The notes below the pieces were generated by a model. The model ran no database searches. It saw only the letters and a list, made by a program, of their open reading frames with translations, and was not told the origin of the DNA. From an uncultured Clostridia bacterium (GTDB lineage: Bacteria > Bacillota > Clostridia > Oscillospirales > Acutalibacteraceae): a stretch of 64,000 nt of DNA. The stretch is from contig CANRNI010000002.1 of the NCBI GenBank assembly GCA_947631945.1, forward strand, positions 62,001-126,000, written 5' to 3'. The position numbers and the translations under genes are program-made. Below, piece after piece: positions 37,613-45,405 of the stretch. Every line of letters starts with the position of its first letter. The first letter of the stretch is position 1.

Positions 37613-38440
37613 TCAGCCAACTTCAAAAACAGAGCATTTTGCGTTATGAGTAATGAGATATTCTATATCCGAGGCGCATGAATAATAATCGAATACTGTT
37701 ATATTCGTATTAACGCAGTCGCACAGCTCGCCGAAAAGCTCCTGCGCTTCTTCCGTGTCCGCGGAAGCAAGATAGGTGTTTATCACAGTACACAGCAGCT
37801 CCGATACTCTTTTTAATCCGTCCGGCTTTTCTGAATTAAGCTTGATATATGTATAGAGCATTGCCGATTCCATTTCGTTCTCGCCGATTTCCACTTCATA
37901 GCTTTTATCGGAAGAACGGTAAGAAAAGCTTTCGGTAACGTTCATTGGCACCTTGCCCATAATATCGGCTATTTCGCAAAAGCCTTCCCTGTCTGTGACG
38001 GCATATCTGTCTACAGTGCATTGTCTTACGCTTTCGACCGCGTCAACAAGCATTTTTATTCCGCCGTAAGATAAAATATCCTCATATGTTCTGCCGCCGT
38101 ACCGTGTATCGGGAGACAGCATTGTAAGAATTATGTTTTCGGAATATATCCTAAAATCAAGAAGCGTCATAAAAATCACATTTTTGCCGTTTTCGTCCCT
38201 GCAAACCACAAGGAAAGTGCTGTCGCCCGAAAGCTCGGGATCCTTCTCATCTCCGTTTGTTCCGCTTGATAAAGTATTTTCGGGACGCGTCGTTACAGCA
38301 TTATTTTCCGAAATTTGCTCACTATCCGGGTTATTATGAAAATGAACTCCCGTAATTACGGCAATCACCAAAAGGAACACGAGGAACAAAGCCATTAGAG
38401 AAAGCTTATATTTACTTAATATTCTATGCAAAGAATCCAT
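37613..38440 (-). CDS. LytR-CpsA-Psr (LCP)-like membrane protein, divergent
   Basis: About 275 residues from ATG 38440 (SD GGAG 8 nt upstream). One N-terminal membrane helix (LSLMALFLVFLLVIAVITGV) and an extracytoplasmic domain whose order LTMLSPDTRYGG... SYGGIKMLVDAVESV... DRYAVTDREGFCEIADIMGKVPMNV follows the LCP fold that transfers wall polymers to peptidoglycan. The usual Asp/Arg-rich catalytic set appears incomplete: the family's first strand (normally with Asp-Ser-R) is only FLVVCRDENGKNVIF. It may be an inactive or regulatory LCP relative. Confidence 0.65.
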   Translation of the reverse strand: MDSLHRILSKYKLSLMALFLVFLLVIAVITGVHFHNNPDSEQISENNAVTTRPENTLSSGTNGDEKDPELSGDSTFLVVCRDENGKNVIFMTLLDFRIYSENIILTMLSPDTRYGGRTYEDILSYGGIKMLVDAVESVRQCTVDRYAVTDREGFCEIADIMGKVPMNVTESFSYRSSDKSYEVEIGENEMESAMLYTYIKLNSEKPDGLKRVSELLCTVINTYLASADTEEAQELFGELCDCVNTNITVFDYYSCASDIEYLITHNAKCSVFEVG

Positions 38441-38467
38441 TATTAACACTCCGATACAATCATAGAT

Positions 38468-38496
38468 ATTATATCTGAAAAGAAACTGAAATACAA
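38468..38496 (-). promoter_or_regulatory. Promoter of the LCP-like/transglutaminase operon
   Basis: Minus strand TTGTAT, 17-nt spacer, TATAAT, about 28 nt upstream of the ATG. Confidence 0.6.
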
Positions 38497-38743
38497 GCAT
38501 ATTTAGCAAGTAAAATTTATAAAATTCTAAGACGTAAATAGAGATATTACCAATTTTCAATAAAAAAATAACTTAACATACAATATTTTTGAAAGCTCTT
38601 GGAGTGGGGCGCAGCGAAACGGAAAAGACTTTCAAAAACAGCGCCGTTTATGTAGCGGACATCTTTTTTCTCCTTACTTGTCTATTTTTCTGTTTTTTTA
38701 TTATGTCACAACTTGTCCACTTTTTTATATTCCTAAAATTACG
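38497..38743. other. Intergenic, AT-rich, no gene supported
   Basis: Between the LCP-like promoter and the dockerin gene terminator. It holds T-rich tracts and a spurious small ORF with no SD or family match. Confidence 0.5.
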
Positions 38744-38779
38744 GGCTGCCGCAATTGAATTACTTCTTTTGCGGCAGCC
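38744..38779 (-). terminator. Terminator of the LRR/dockerin gene
   Basis: Perfect 11-bp stem GGCTGCCGCAA / TTGCGGCAGCC, 33 bp beyond the stop codon, followed on the minus strand by CGTAATTTT. Confidence 0.6.
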
Positions 38780-38811
38780 TCAAATATATTATTATTAAGG
38801 TCAGAATAAGA

Positions 38812-40872
38812 TTAGAACTGCTGAATTTTTGCGGAAACGCGAAGTATTAAACGCGCATCCGAAGCTTTTATATCATCGTCTCCGTCGCAATTTGCGGCGA
38901 TAAGCTGAACATCTGTCAGCGAACTGTCAATCTTTGCGGACACTCTGAGAGCGGCTCTTGCGTCGGCGGCAGTAACCTGACCGTCAAGGTTGATATCTCC
39001 CATAATTACAAGATTGTATGATTTTCCGGCCGCTTCATTTTTGATGATATATCCTGTTTTTGCGTCCGAATCATTTTCAACGGCGTTTCCGTCCACCGCT
39101 GTTACGGTCCAGCCGCTTGTCGCGATTTGGCTTACGAGCGAGGATACCGTAAGAGTTGATTTTGAAAGAACGACAGATGCTTCTTCATTTGCCGTTAGGC
39201 TGCTCGAATCTATGAAAGAAATCGAAACAACCGTTATATCGCCGCAGCGTTTGCATTTGCCCGTCTCGTCGTAATCATGACCTAAAGGCAGAGTTCTCGA
39301 ACCTGTATATTTATCGCCGCAGTCAGGACAGGTATACGTTGTGTAACCCGCCTCGGTACAAGTCGGAGGCGTTACAACAGCTTCATAATGATGCCCTGTC
39401 GCCGCCGTCTCTTTATCTTTATAGGATTCACCGCAGACAGTACAGGTATAAGTGGTATATCCGCTTTCGGTACAGGTAGGAGCGGTCACTGTTCCATTAT
39501 CATATTTATGGTCGCTTAACGGAAGCTTTTCTTCACTCTGTATTTCGCCGCAGTTTTTGCATTTGGTTACTTTTATGCCTTCTTTTATACAAGTAGAGGG
39601 AGTTATTACTTCTTCATACTCATGCGCTGCTTTTGCAATGGCTTTACCTTTTGCAATAACAGCTCCGCAGTCAAGGCAGAGAGTATCGCCCTCATAACCC
39701 TCGGCGGAACAAGTGGGAGCGACTGCATTTCTTATCTCAGTACCTCCGGCATGATTGTTTGCGTCTTTAGGAATTTCCGAGGTAGACGTTTTACCGCATA
39801 TTGAGCATGAACGTGACATTACGCCTGTTTCTTTACACGTCGCAGCTTTAGATACGCTATCAATGTAATTATGAAGCGATGCGGAAGAATTTACCGAAGC
39901 TAATGTTACCCTTGAATTATTGGCGAGAGCCGCGCTCGAAGAAAGCGTAAATTCGGCTTTATCAGCCTGACCGTTGATTTTAAATAAAAACTCCGCTATT
40001 GTGTATGAGCAGTTTGCTCCGCACTGTGAGTATGCAACGCAGTCACCGGCCATAACGGCGACGGATATTTTTTTATCATGAAGCACAACAGAGGTGGAAA
40101 TTCCGTCCGAGCCGCCGTCTTTATAATTTTCGGAGACGGAGGGAGTTACCTCGTTGCTGTAAGTCAAATCAAAATTACCCGCGTTAAATCCGGAACCGTC
40201 TTTTATCTTCAATATGACTTTTACCTGTTTTGATGCGGCGTCAAGAGATGTGTCACAAACAAGAGACGGCTGCCTTAAAGTATATGAGGATGAATGATTT
40301 ACGCAGTAATTATAAGCCGCGTCCCCGTAATTGCAAGTGATTTTGAGTCCCGAAACGCCCGCAAATGCGTTGGCTCCTATATTTTTTACCGAGTAGGGCA
40401 TATTTACGTTTGCGAACTTCGTATTTTTGAAAGCGGACGCGCCTATACTCGTTATGCTCTCGGTAAGATTAACGGAGGTTAGAGACGTACAACCCTCAAA
40501 AGCCGAATTGCCGATGCTTTTAACGGTAGACGGAAGCTGAACGCTTGTTACGGCTGTAAGACCTGCCAGAGCGAAATTACCTATATTTGTGATTCCCTCG
40601 CCTATAACAACCTTTGTGGCGTAGCTGTCGGGATATCGAGTAGTACCGATTACAAGCTTGTTAAAGCCCTGACCGTTGTTAATTTTGGAGAAATTTTTCA
40701 TATCTCCCGAACCCGAAACGGTAATTACACGAGTCTTTGTATCAAAAGACCATTTTACATTGCCGCCGAGATTGCCGTTTGAAGTAGCGGCGAACGCGGT
40801 AACGGGAACATATACGGACGCAATAAGAACGACCATTATAACGGCTATAAATTTTCTGATTCCTTTCTTCAT
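38812..40872 (-). CDS. Secreted LRR / cohesin-like / Cys-module protein with C-terminal dockerin
   Basis: 686 residues. Signal peptide FIAVIMVVLIASVYVPVTAF-A; BspA-type leucine-rich repeats at about 75-180 (IGNFALAGLTAVTSVQLP, IGNSAFEGCTSLTSVNLT, IGASAFKNTKFANVNMP); a domain at about 205-330 with the cohesin-like look KVILKIKDGSGFNAGNFDLTYS; six modules of about 40 residues with CxxC pairs (CTEAGYTTYTCTVCGES and variants) at about 345-545; and a dockerin at about 620-686 with two calcium-loop repeats GDINLDGQVTAADARAALRVS and CDGDDDIKASDARLILRVS. It is likely exported and attached to a cellulosome-like or cell-surface cohesin. SD GGGAGG. Leader contains R3. Confidence 0.85.
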   Translation of the reverse strand: MKKGIRKFIAVIMVVLIASVYVPVTAFAATSNGNLGGNVKWSFDTKTRVITVSGSGDMKNFSKINNGQGFNKLVIGTTRYPDSYATKVVIGEGITNIGNFALAGLTAVTSVQLPSTVKSIGNSAFEGCTSLTSVNLTESITSIGASAFKNTKFANVNMPYSVKNIGANAFAGVSGLKITCNYGDAAYNYCVNHSSSYTLRQPSLVCDTSLDAASKQVKVILKIKDGSGFNAGNFDLTYSNEVTPSVSENYKDGGSDGISTSVVLHDKKISVAVMAGDCVAYSQCGANCSYTIAEFLFKINGQADKAEFTLSSSAALANNSRVTLASVNSSASLHNYIDSVSKAATCKETGVMSRSCSICGKTSTSEIPKDANNHAGGTEIRNAVAPTCSAEGYEGDTLCLDCGAVIAKGKAIAKAAHEYEEVITPSTCIKEGIKVTKCKNCGEIQSEEKLPLSDHKYDNGTVTAPTCTESGYTTYTCTVCGESYKDKETAATGHHYEAVVTPPTCTEAGYTTYTCPDCGDKYTGSRTLPLGHDYDETGKCKRCGDITVVSISFIDSSSLTANEEASVVLSKSTLTVSSLVSQIATSGWTVTAVDGNAVENDSDAKTGYIIKNEAAGKSYNLVIMGDINLDGQVTAADARAALRVSAKIDSSLTDVQLIAANCDGDDDIKASDARLILRVSAKIQQF

Positions 40873-40898
40873 TATACGTGACCTCCCATATTTGTAGG

Positions 40899-41076
40899 TT
40901 AAGGCAATACCGCATAATTATTGTCGTGCAGATGTGCCAAGAGATTTTTCGTCAGATTGACAAAAATGACGCAGGAATACTGACGTATTTCAAGGAGTTT
41001 TTGGCAAAAATGACGGGAAATCTCGGTGCAGATGCGCGGCAAAGGCGGTAGCCGCTAATTGTGCGGTATTGACTTA
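40899..41076 (+). repeat. Repeat copy R3 (type B, full length) in the LRR/dockerin leader
   Basis: 178 bp. Ends TTAAGGCAATACCGCATAAT and its near-complement TAATTGTGCGGTATTGACTTAA (split: TAATTGTGCGGTATT then GACTTAA). The core CGTCAGATTGACAAAA and the AATAC-TGAC-GTATT centre are the same as in type A copies. Confidence 0.92.
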
Positions 41077-41095
41077 AGTAAAAATATACATATAT

Positions 41096-41124
41096 ATAAT
41101 AAAATAATTTTCACAAAATGTCAA
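41096..41124 (-). promoter_or_regulatory. Sigma-A promoter of the LRR/dockerin gene
   Basis: Minus strand TTGACA, 17-nt spacer, TATTAT. R3 begins about 19 nt past the -10 box, so it is transcribed in the 5' leader. Confidence 0.75.
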
Positions 41125-41378
41125 TATCATATGCTTGTTTTCTTATAAGGTTTTTCTATGCGGATAAAAATCGGGTTTTCGGAGCAAAAGAAACCAAGCG
41201 GAAATGTCCTTGTCAAAATAGAATTACAACAAAATCGGTGAGGAATTTGACGATGCAAGATGTGTCAGTCCGTAGGACGTGATTTATCAGTAGTTTCCTA
41301 AGAACGCATACAAAACGAATTAAATTAATTTCTCTCTCATACTATTTATTAGGGAGTTTTATCAGGGAGTTGTGATAC
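41125..41378. other. Intergenic region upstream of the ymxH-type gene
   Basis: Contains repeat remnant R4 and otherwise no recognisable gene. I found no clear promoter for the downstream gene. Confidence 0.4.
41235..41302 (+). repeat. Repeat remnant R4 (right half of a type A copy)
   Basis: GATGCAAGATGTGTCAGTCC, then GTAGGACGTGATTTATCAGT and AGTTTCCTAAG match the right arm of R6; the left arm is absent or too diverged to see. Confidence 0.7.
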
Positions 41379-41654
41379 ATGAAATGTTCAATAAACAGTC
41401 TGAGCGACAAGGACGTTATATCCGTAAACGACGGTATGAAAATAGGAACCGTGGGCGATGTTGAATTTGACACAGAAACCGGATGTATCACCGCGCTTAT
41501 AATTTCGGGAAAAGCCGGATTTTTCGGAATGATAGGAAAAAGCGAGGACACGAGAATTGATTGGAGCAATATAGAAGTTGTGGGCGACGACACCATTCTT
41601 GTGAAATGCGCCGACTTTCATTCATGCCCAAATAAGGGTAAGCTTCAGCGCTGA
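41379..41654 (+). CDS. YlmC/YmxH-type PRC-barrel protein
   Basis: 91 residues, a single PRC-barrel: SINSLSDKDVISVNDGMKIGTVGDVEFDTETGCITALIISGK, then FGMIGKSEDTRIDWSNIEVVGDDTILVK. This pattern is the YlmC/YmxH family of spore-former proteins, whose molecular role is not known. SD GGGAG. Followed by a terminator made partly from repeat sequence (R5). Confidence 0.85.
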   Translation: MKCSINSLSDKDVISVNDGMKIGTVGDVEFDTETGCITALIISGKAGFFGMIGKSEDTRIDWSNIEVVGDDTILVKCADFHSCPNKGKLQR

Positions 41655-41663
41655 CAAATTATT

Positions 41664-41783
41664 TAGGCAATACCGCTTGAATTTTGCTGTGCAGACGCAC
41701 AGCCGGATTTTTCGTTTAGAAATCAAAAATGTAGTTATATTGACGTATTTCCGAAATTTTAAAAACTTCGGAAATTTTTTATT
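41664..41783 (+). repeat. Repeat copy R5 (type B left half, right half replaced by a terminator)
   Basis: Left end AGGCAATACCGC, then GCCGGATTTTTCGTTTAGAA and ATTGACGTATTTC follow the family; after the GTATTTC centre the sequence is a simple hairpin rather than the family right arm. Confidence 0.7.
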
Positions 41784-41785
41784 TT
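41747..41785 (+). terminator. Terminator between the ymxH-type gene and csoR
   Basis: 9-bp stem ATTTCCGAA / TTCGGAAAT with a following TTTTTTATTTT. It abuts the csoR promoter. Confidence 0.8.
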
Positions 41786-41788
41786 ATC

Positions 41789-41817
41789 TTGACAAATACC
41801 CATACAGGGTATATAAT
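41789..41817 (+). promoter_or_regulatory. Consensus sigma-A promoter of csoR-copA
   Basis: TTGACA, 17-nt spacer, TATAAT; the spacer is occupied by CsoR box 1. Confidence 0.88.
41796..41812 (+). promoter_or_regulatory. CsoR operator box 1
   Basis: Palindrome ATACCCATACAGGGTAT within the promoter spacer, matching the known CsoR pattern (TACCC-N5-GGGTA). Confidence 0.8.
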
Positions 41818-41832
41818 ATGTTCAAAAAGCGA

Positions 41833-41849
41833 ATACCCTCATGGGGTAT
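41833..41849 (+). promoter_or_regulatory. CsoR operator box 2
   Basis: Second palindrome ATACCCTCATGGGGTAT, about 37 bp from the first, downstream of the predicted start site. Confidence 0.75.
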
Positions 41850-41870
41850 TTAGGTTAAGGTGTAATTTAT

Positions 41871-42206
41871 ATGGATAAAGAAAATATAAAAACAGAAAAT
41901 AATGAAAATGAATGTTGCTGCCGCCATAAGCTTACACCGAGAAGCGACGAAGCACGCAAACTGCTCGAAAACAGGATAAACCGAATTATAGGTCAGCTCG
42001 GCGGTATTAAAAAAATGCTTGACGACAACAGATACTGCGGAGATATTCTTATACAGCTATCAGCGGTTGAAAGCGCTCTGCAAAATCTCGGATATGTTAT
42101 TCTGAAAGACCATATGGAAACCTGCGTCACAGAAAAAATAAAGCAGGGTGATAAGAAAATAATAGATGAGACGGTCGATTTGATAAAGAAATTAAGGAAT
42201 CACTGA
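41871..42206 (+). CDS. csoR: Copper-sensing repressor CsoR
   Basis: 111 residues. Four-helix CsoR/RcnR-type protein with the copper-binding triad C56 (RYCGDIL), H81 and C85 (DHMETC); the C-to-H and H-to-C spacings (25 and 4) match the characterised CsoR of Mycobacterium tuberculosis. An extra Cys cluster CCC sits at 15-17. SD AAGGTG. It controls itself and copA through two operator boxes upstream. The last codons (LRNH) and the stop TGA are provided by the left end of repeat R6. Confidence 0.93.
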   Translation: MDKENIKTENNENECCCRHKLTPRSDEARKLLENRINRIIGQLGGIKKMLDDNRYCGDILIQLSAVESALQNLGYVILKDHMETCVTEKIKQGDKKIIDETVDLIKKLRNH

Positions 42207-42372
42207 TTAAATCGAACGTGCAGATTGCGCCGCCGGATTTTTCGTCAGATTGACAAAAGCGACGCAGGAATACTGACGTATTTCAAGGAGTTTTTGGCAA
42301 AAATGACGGAAAATATCGGTGCAAGATGTGCGTTCAGTCCGTAGGACGTGATTTATTCAGTGGTTCCTTAAA
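42192..42372 (+). repeat. Repeat copy R6 (type A, full length) between csoR and copA
   Basis: 181 bp, TTAAGGAATCACTGATTAAA to its near-complement TTTATTCAGTGGTTCCTTAA, with the shared core. Its first 15 nt overlap the csoR 3' end, and it ends 17 nt before the copA start. Confidence 0.92.
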
Positions 42373-42389
42373 ATAATCGGGGTGAGCAA

Positions 42390-44981
42390 ATGAAGCAAAA
42401 ATTTGATATTACGGGAATGTCCTGTTCCGCTTGCAGCGCGGCTGTTGAAAGAAGCGTAAAAAAACTGAACGGTATAGAAAAAGCCGAAGTGAGCCTGCTG
42501 ACGAACAGCATGAGCGCGGAATACGACGAAAAGCTTTTGTCGGATAAAGATATAATAAACGCCGTGGAAAGCGCCGGTTACGGAGCTTCTGTTCACGGAG
42601 GATCGCCTCAAAACGGGAAGGATAAAATAAAAAGCAAGAATGCCAAAACGAATAAAAACGGAGAAACCGACGAATTAAGAGAAATGAAAATTCGTCTTAT
42701 TGTTTCTTTTGCGTGCCTTATTCCGTTAATGTATATAGCTATGGGGCATATGCTGTCCCTGCCTGTTCCGCCTTTTCTTTCGGGGACGGAAAACGGCGTG
42801 TCTTTCGCATTTATTCAGTTTCTGTTTACGCTTCCCATAATGTATGTTAACAGAAAATATTATATAAAAGGTTTTAAATCGCTCTTTAAAGGCTCGCCCA
42901 ACATGGATACGCTTGTAGCGACAGGCTCCGCGGCGGCTGTAATATACGGCGTTTACTCCGTTTTCGCGATAGGAAATGCAATCGGGACAGGCGACGATGA
43001 AACGGCTATGGAGTATATGCATAACCTGTACTTTGAATCGGGCGCAATGATTCTGACGCTTATAACTCTCGGAAAATACTTTGAAGCGAGGTCAAAAAGA
43101 AGAACGTCCGACGCGATATCAAAGCTCATAGAACTTACGCCGAATACCGCGACAGTTGAGAGAAACGGCGTGGAAATACAGATACCTACCGAAGAAGTAA
43201 AAATCGGCGACATAGTTACGGTAAAATCAGGCTCAAGCATACCCGTTGACGGAACGGTAATTTACGGCGGCGGTTCGGTTGACGAAGCGGCTCTCACAGG
43301 AGAAAGCATACCGATAGAAAAAAATATAGGCGACAGCGTGACAGCCGGAACAGTCAGCAAGAGCGGTTACATTAAATTTAGGGCTGAAAAAATCGGGGAG
43401 GATACCGCTATATCAAAAATTCTCGCTCTCGTCGAGGAGGCGTCGTCCTCAAAAGCTCCCATAGCAAGGCTCGCAGACAAGGTCAGCGGTATTTTCGTAC
43501 CGGCGGTAATGTCAATAGCGCTTATAACGTTTATAATTTGGATGATTGTTAAAAAGGATTTCAGCTTTTCCCTTTCGCTTGCAATTTCCGTACTTGTAAT
43601 TTCCTGCCCGTGCGCTCTCGGACTCGCGACGCCTACGGCAATAATGGTCGGTACGGGTAAAGGCGCGCAGAACGGAATATTGATTCGCTCTGCGGAAAGC
43701 CTTGAAACCGCGCATAAAATTGATACCGTTGTACTCGACAAAACCGGAACCGTTACCGAGGGTAAGCCTGCTGTTACCGATATAATTACCGCTGACGGCG
43801 TGACTGAAAACGAGTTGTTCGGTTATGCGTACGCCTCGGAAAAGCTTTCGGAACACCCTCTCTCGGCAGCAATATGCGAAAAGGCGGAAAGTATGAACGT
43901 CGCGCCCCTTAACGCCTCAAATTTTAAAAATATCGCAGGCAGAGGAATCACGGCGGAGGTCGGCGGCGAAACGGTTTTCGCGGGAAATATTCTTTTAATT
44001 ACAGAAAACGGCATAGATGCGGGCACACAGAGCGGTAAAGCCGAAATGCTTGCCGAAGAGGGAAAAACTCCGTTGTTTTTCGCAAGAGGCAAAAAATTTC
44101 TCGGAATAATCGCCGCAGCGGACATTATCAAGGAGTCAAGCCCCGAAGCCGTTAGCGAATTTAAAAAAATGGGTATTGATGTTGTTATGCTTACGGGCGA
44201 TAATGAAAAAACAGCGAAATATATAGCCGAAAAAGCCGGAATAGAAGAAGTCGTATCGGGAGTCCTGCCTGACGGCAAGGAGGAAATCATAAGAAAACTG
44301 CAAAGCGAAGGCAAAAAAACGGCAATGATAGGGGACGGAATAAACGACGCTCCCGCTCTTACAAGAGCCGACGTAGGCATCGCGATAGGCGCGGGAACGG
44401 ATATAGCTATAGAATCCGCCGACATAGTTCTCATGAAAAGCGATTTGAGAGACGCGGCGGGAGCCGTAAGGCTCAGCAAAGCTGTTATAAAGAATATAAA
44501 GGAAAATCTGTTCTGGGCGTTTTTCTATAATACTTTGGGCATACCCCTTGCGGCGGGAGCATTATATATTCCGTTTGGCATAAAGCTGAACCCCATGATA
44601 GGCGCGGCGTGCATGAGTTTAAGCTCCGTATGCGTAGTTATGAACGCATTGAGGCTCAAATTCTTCAAATACAAAAAAGAAGTCAGAAAACAGACTTCCG
44701 AGAATAAAGAAGAAATCTGCAATAAGACTTCCGAAAATATACAAAATGAAAGGACTAAAAGAACAATGAAAAAAGAAATTTATATTGACGGCATGATGTG
44801 CTCACACTGCACAGGCAGAGTTGAAAAGGCTCTCGGGAACCGCGAAGGCGTAAAAGTTGACGAAGTCAGCCTTGAAAACAAATGCGCGGTCGTTACTCTC
44901 GAAAAGGATATTTCCGACGCAGAGCTGAAATCAATTATAGAAAACGAAGGCTATACCGTAACGGATATAAAAAACATTTGA
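42390..44981 (+). CDS. copA: Copper-translocating P1B-type ATPase with C-terminal CopZ-like domain
   Basis: 863 residues. N-terminal heavy-metal domain with CSAC (residues 12-15 in GMSCSACSAAV); transport helix motif CPC at about 405-407 (SCPCALGLATP); phosphorylation site DKTGT at about 450; SEHPLSAAI; GDGINDAPAL hinge. After a Lys/Glu/Ser-rich linker (about 755-790) a second metal-binding domain starts MKKEIYIDGMMCSHCTGRVE, an arrangement like a separate copper chaperone CopZ. The ATG there has its own SD-like GAAAGGA. It exports Cu(I) from the cytoplasm. Downstream of csoR and repeat R6. Confidence 0.94.
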   Translation: MKQKFDITGMSCSACSAAVERSVKKLNGIEKAEVSLLTNSMSAEYDEKLLSDKDIINAVESAGYGASVHGGSPQNGKDKIKSKNAKTNKNGETDELREMKIRLIVSFACLIPLMYIAMGHMLSLPVPPFLSGTENGVSFAFIQFLFTLPIMYVNRKYYIKGFKSLFKGSPNMDTLVATGSAAAVIYGVYSVFAIGNAIGTGDDETAMEYMHNLYFESGAMILTLITLGKYFEARSKRRTSDAISKLIELTPNTATVERNGVEIQIPTEEVKIGDIVTVKSGSSIPVDGTVIYGGGSVDEAALTGESIPIEKNIGDSVTAGTVSKSGYIKFRAEKIGEDTAISKILALVEEASSSKAPIARLADKVSGIFVPAVMSIALITFIIWMIVKKDFSFSLSLAISVLVISCPCALGLATPTAIMVGTGKGAQNGILIRSAESLETAHKIDTVVLDKTGTVTEGKPAVTDIITADGVTENELFGYAYASEKLSEHPLSAAICEKAESMNVAPLNASNFKNIAGRGITAEVGGETVFAGNILLITENGIDAGTQSGKAEMLAEEGKTPLFFARGKKFLGIIAAADIIKESSPEAVSEFKKMGIDVVMLTGDNEKTAKYIAEKAGIEEVVSGVLPDGKEEIIRKLQSEGKKTAMIGDGINDAPALTRADVGIAIGAGTDIAIESADIVLMKSDLRDAAGAVRLSKAVIKNIKENLFWAFFYNTLGIPLAAGALYIPFGIKLNPMIGAACMSLSSVCVVMNALRLKFFKYKKEVRKQTSENKEEICNKTSENIQNERTKRTMKKEIYIDGMMCSHCTGRVEKALGNREGVKVDEVSLENKCAVVTLEKDISDAELKSIIENEGYTVTDIKNI
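44748..44768 (+). promoter_or_regulatory. Possible internal translation start for a CopZ-like chaperone
   Basis: GAAAGGA, 11 nt, then in-frame ATG at 44766 opening the C-terminal domain of copA. It could give a free 71-residue copper chaperone. Confidence 0.4.
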
Positions 44982-44985
44982 TTTT

Positions 44986-45158
44986 AGGCAATACCGCATA
45001 ATTATTGTCGTGCAGATGTGCCATGAGATTTTTCGTCAGATTGACAAAAGTGACACAGGAATACTGACGTATTTCAAGGAGCTTTTGGCAAAAATGACGG
45101 AAAATATCGGTACAGATGCGCGGCAAAGGCGGCAGCCGCTAATTGTGCGGTATTGCCT
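44986..45158 (+). repeat. Repeat copy R7 (type B, full length) directly after copA
   Basis: 173 bp from AGGCAATACCGCATAATTAT to its near-complement AATTGTGCGGTATTGCCT, with the shared core. Starts 4 bp past the copA stop. Confidence 0.92.
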
Positions 45159-45162
45159 TTAT

Positions 45163-45202
45163 AAAAAAGGATTCAATAAGGCGCTATCGCCTTATTGAAT
45201 CC
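45163..45202 (-). terminator. Terminator of the X2/dockerin gene
   Basis: Perfect 15-bp stem GGATTCAATAAGGCG / CGCCTTATTGAATCC with a 4-nt loop; followed on the minus strand by TTTTTTAT. Confidence 0.8.
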
Positions 45203-45212
45203 ATCATTTGCC

Positions 45213-45384
45213 TAAGGAACCTTTGAATTTAATCGTGGCAACGCCTTGATGCACAATTTGTTCTCCAAAGCCCTGTCATATCACACAAAATTCCTTGACA
45301 AGCGTCAGTCTGCCCGCGAAATTTATGTGCAATCTGACAAAATTTATGGCTAAAAAATTTATACATCAGATTAAATCAGATTTT
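45213..45384 (-). repeat. Degenerate repeat copy R8 (type A-like)
   Basis: 172 bp, about the family length. TAAGGAACC at the left and CAGATTAAATCAGA at the right resemble type A ends; TGTGCAATCTGACAAAA matches the inverted core only in part. Confidence 0.4.
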
Positions 45385-45405
45385 CATAAAAAAATCCTTC
45401 GTTCC

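Noticed and set aside
38589-38798. Plus-strand ORF of 69 codons
   Set aside because: No SD, Phe/Leu-rich composition from T-tracts, overlaps the dockerin gene terminator; no family resemblance.
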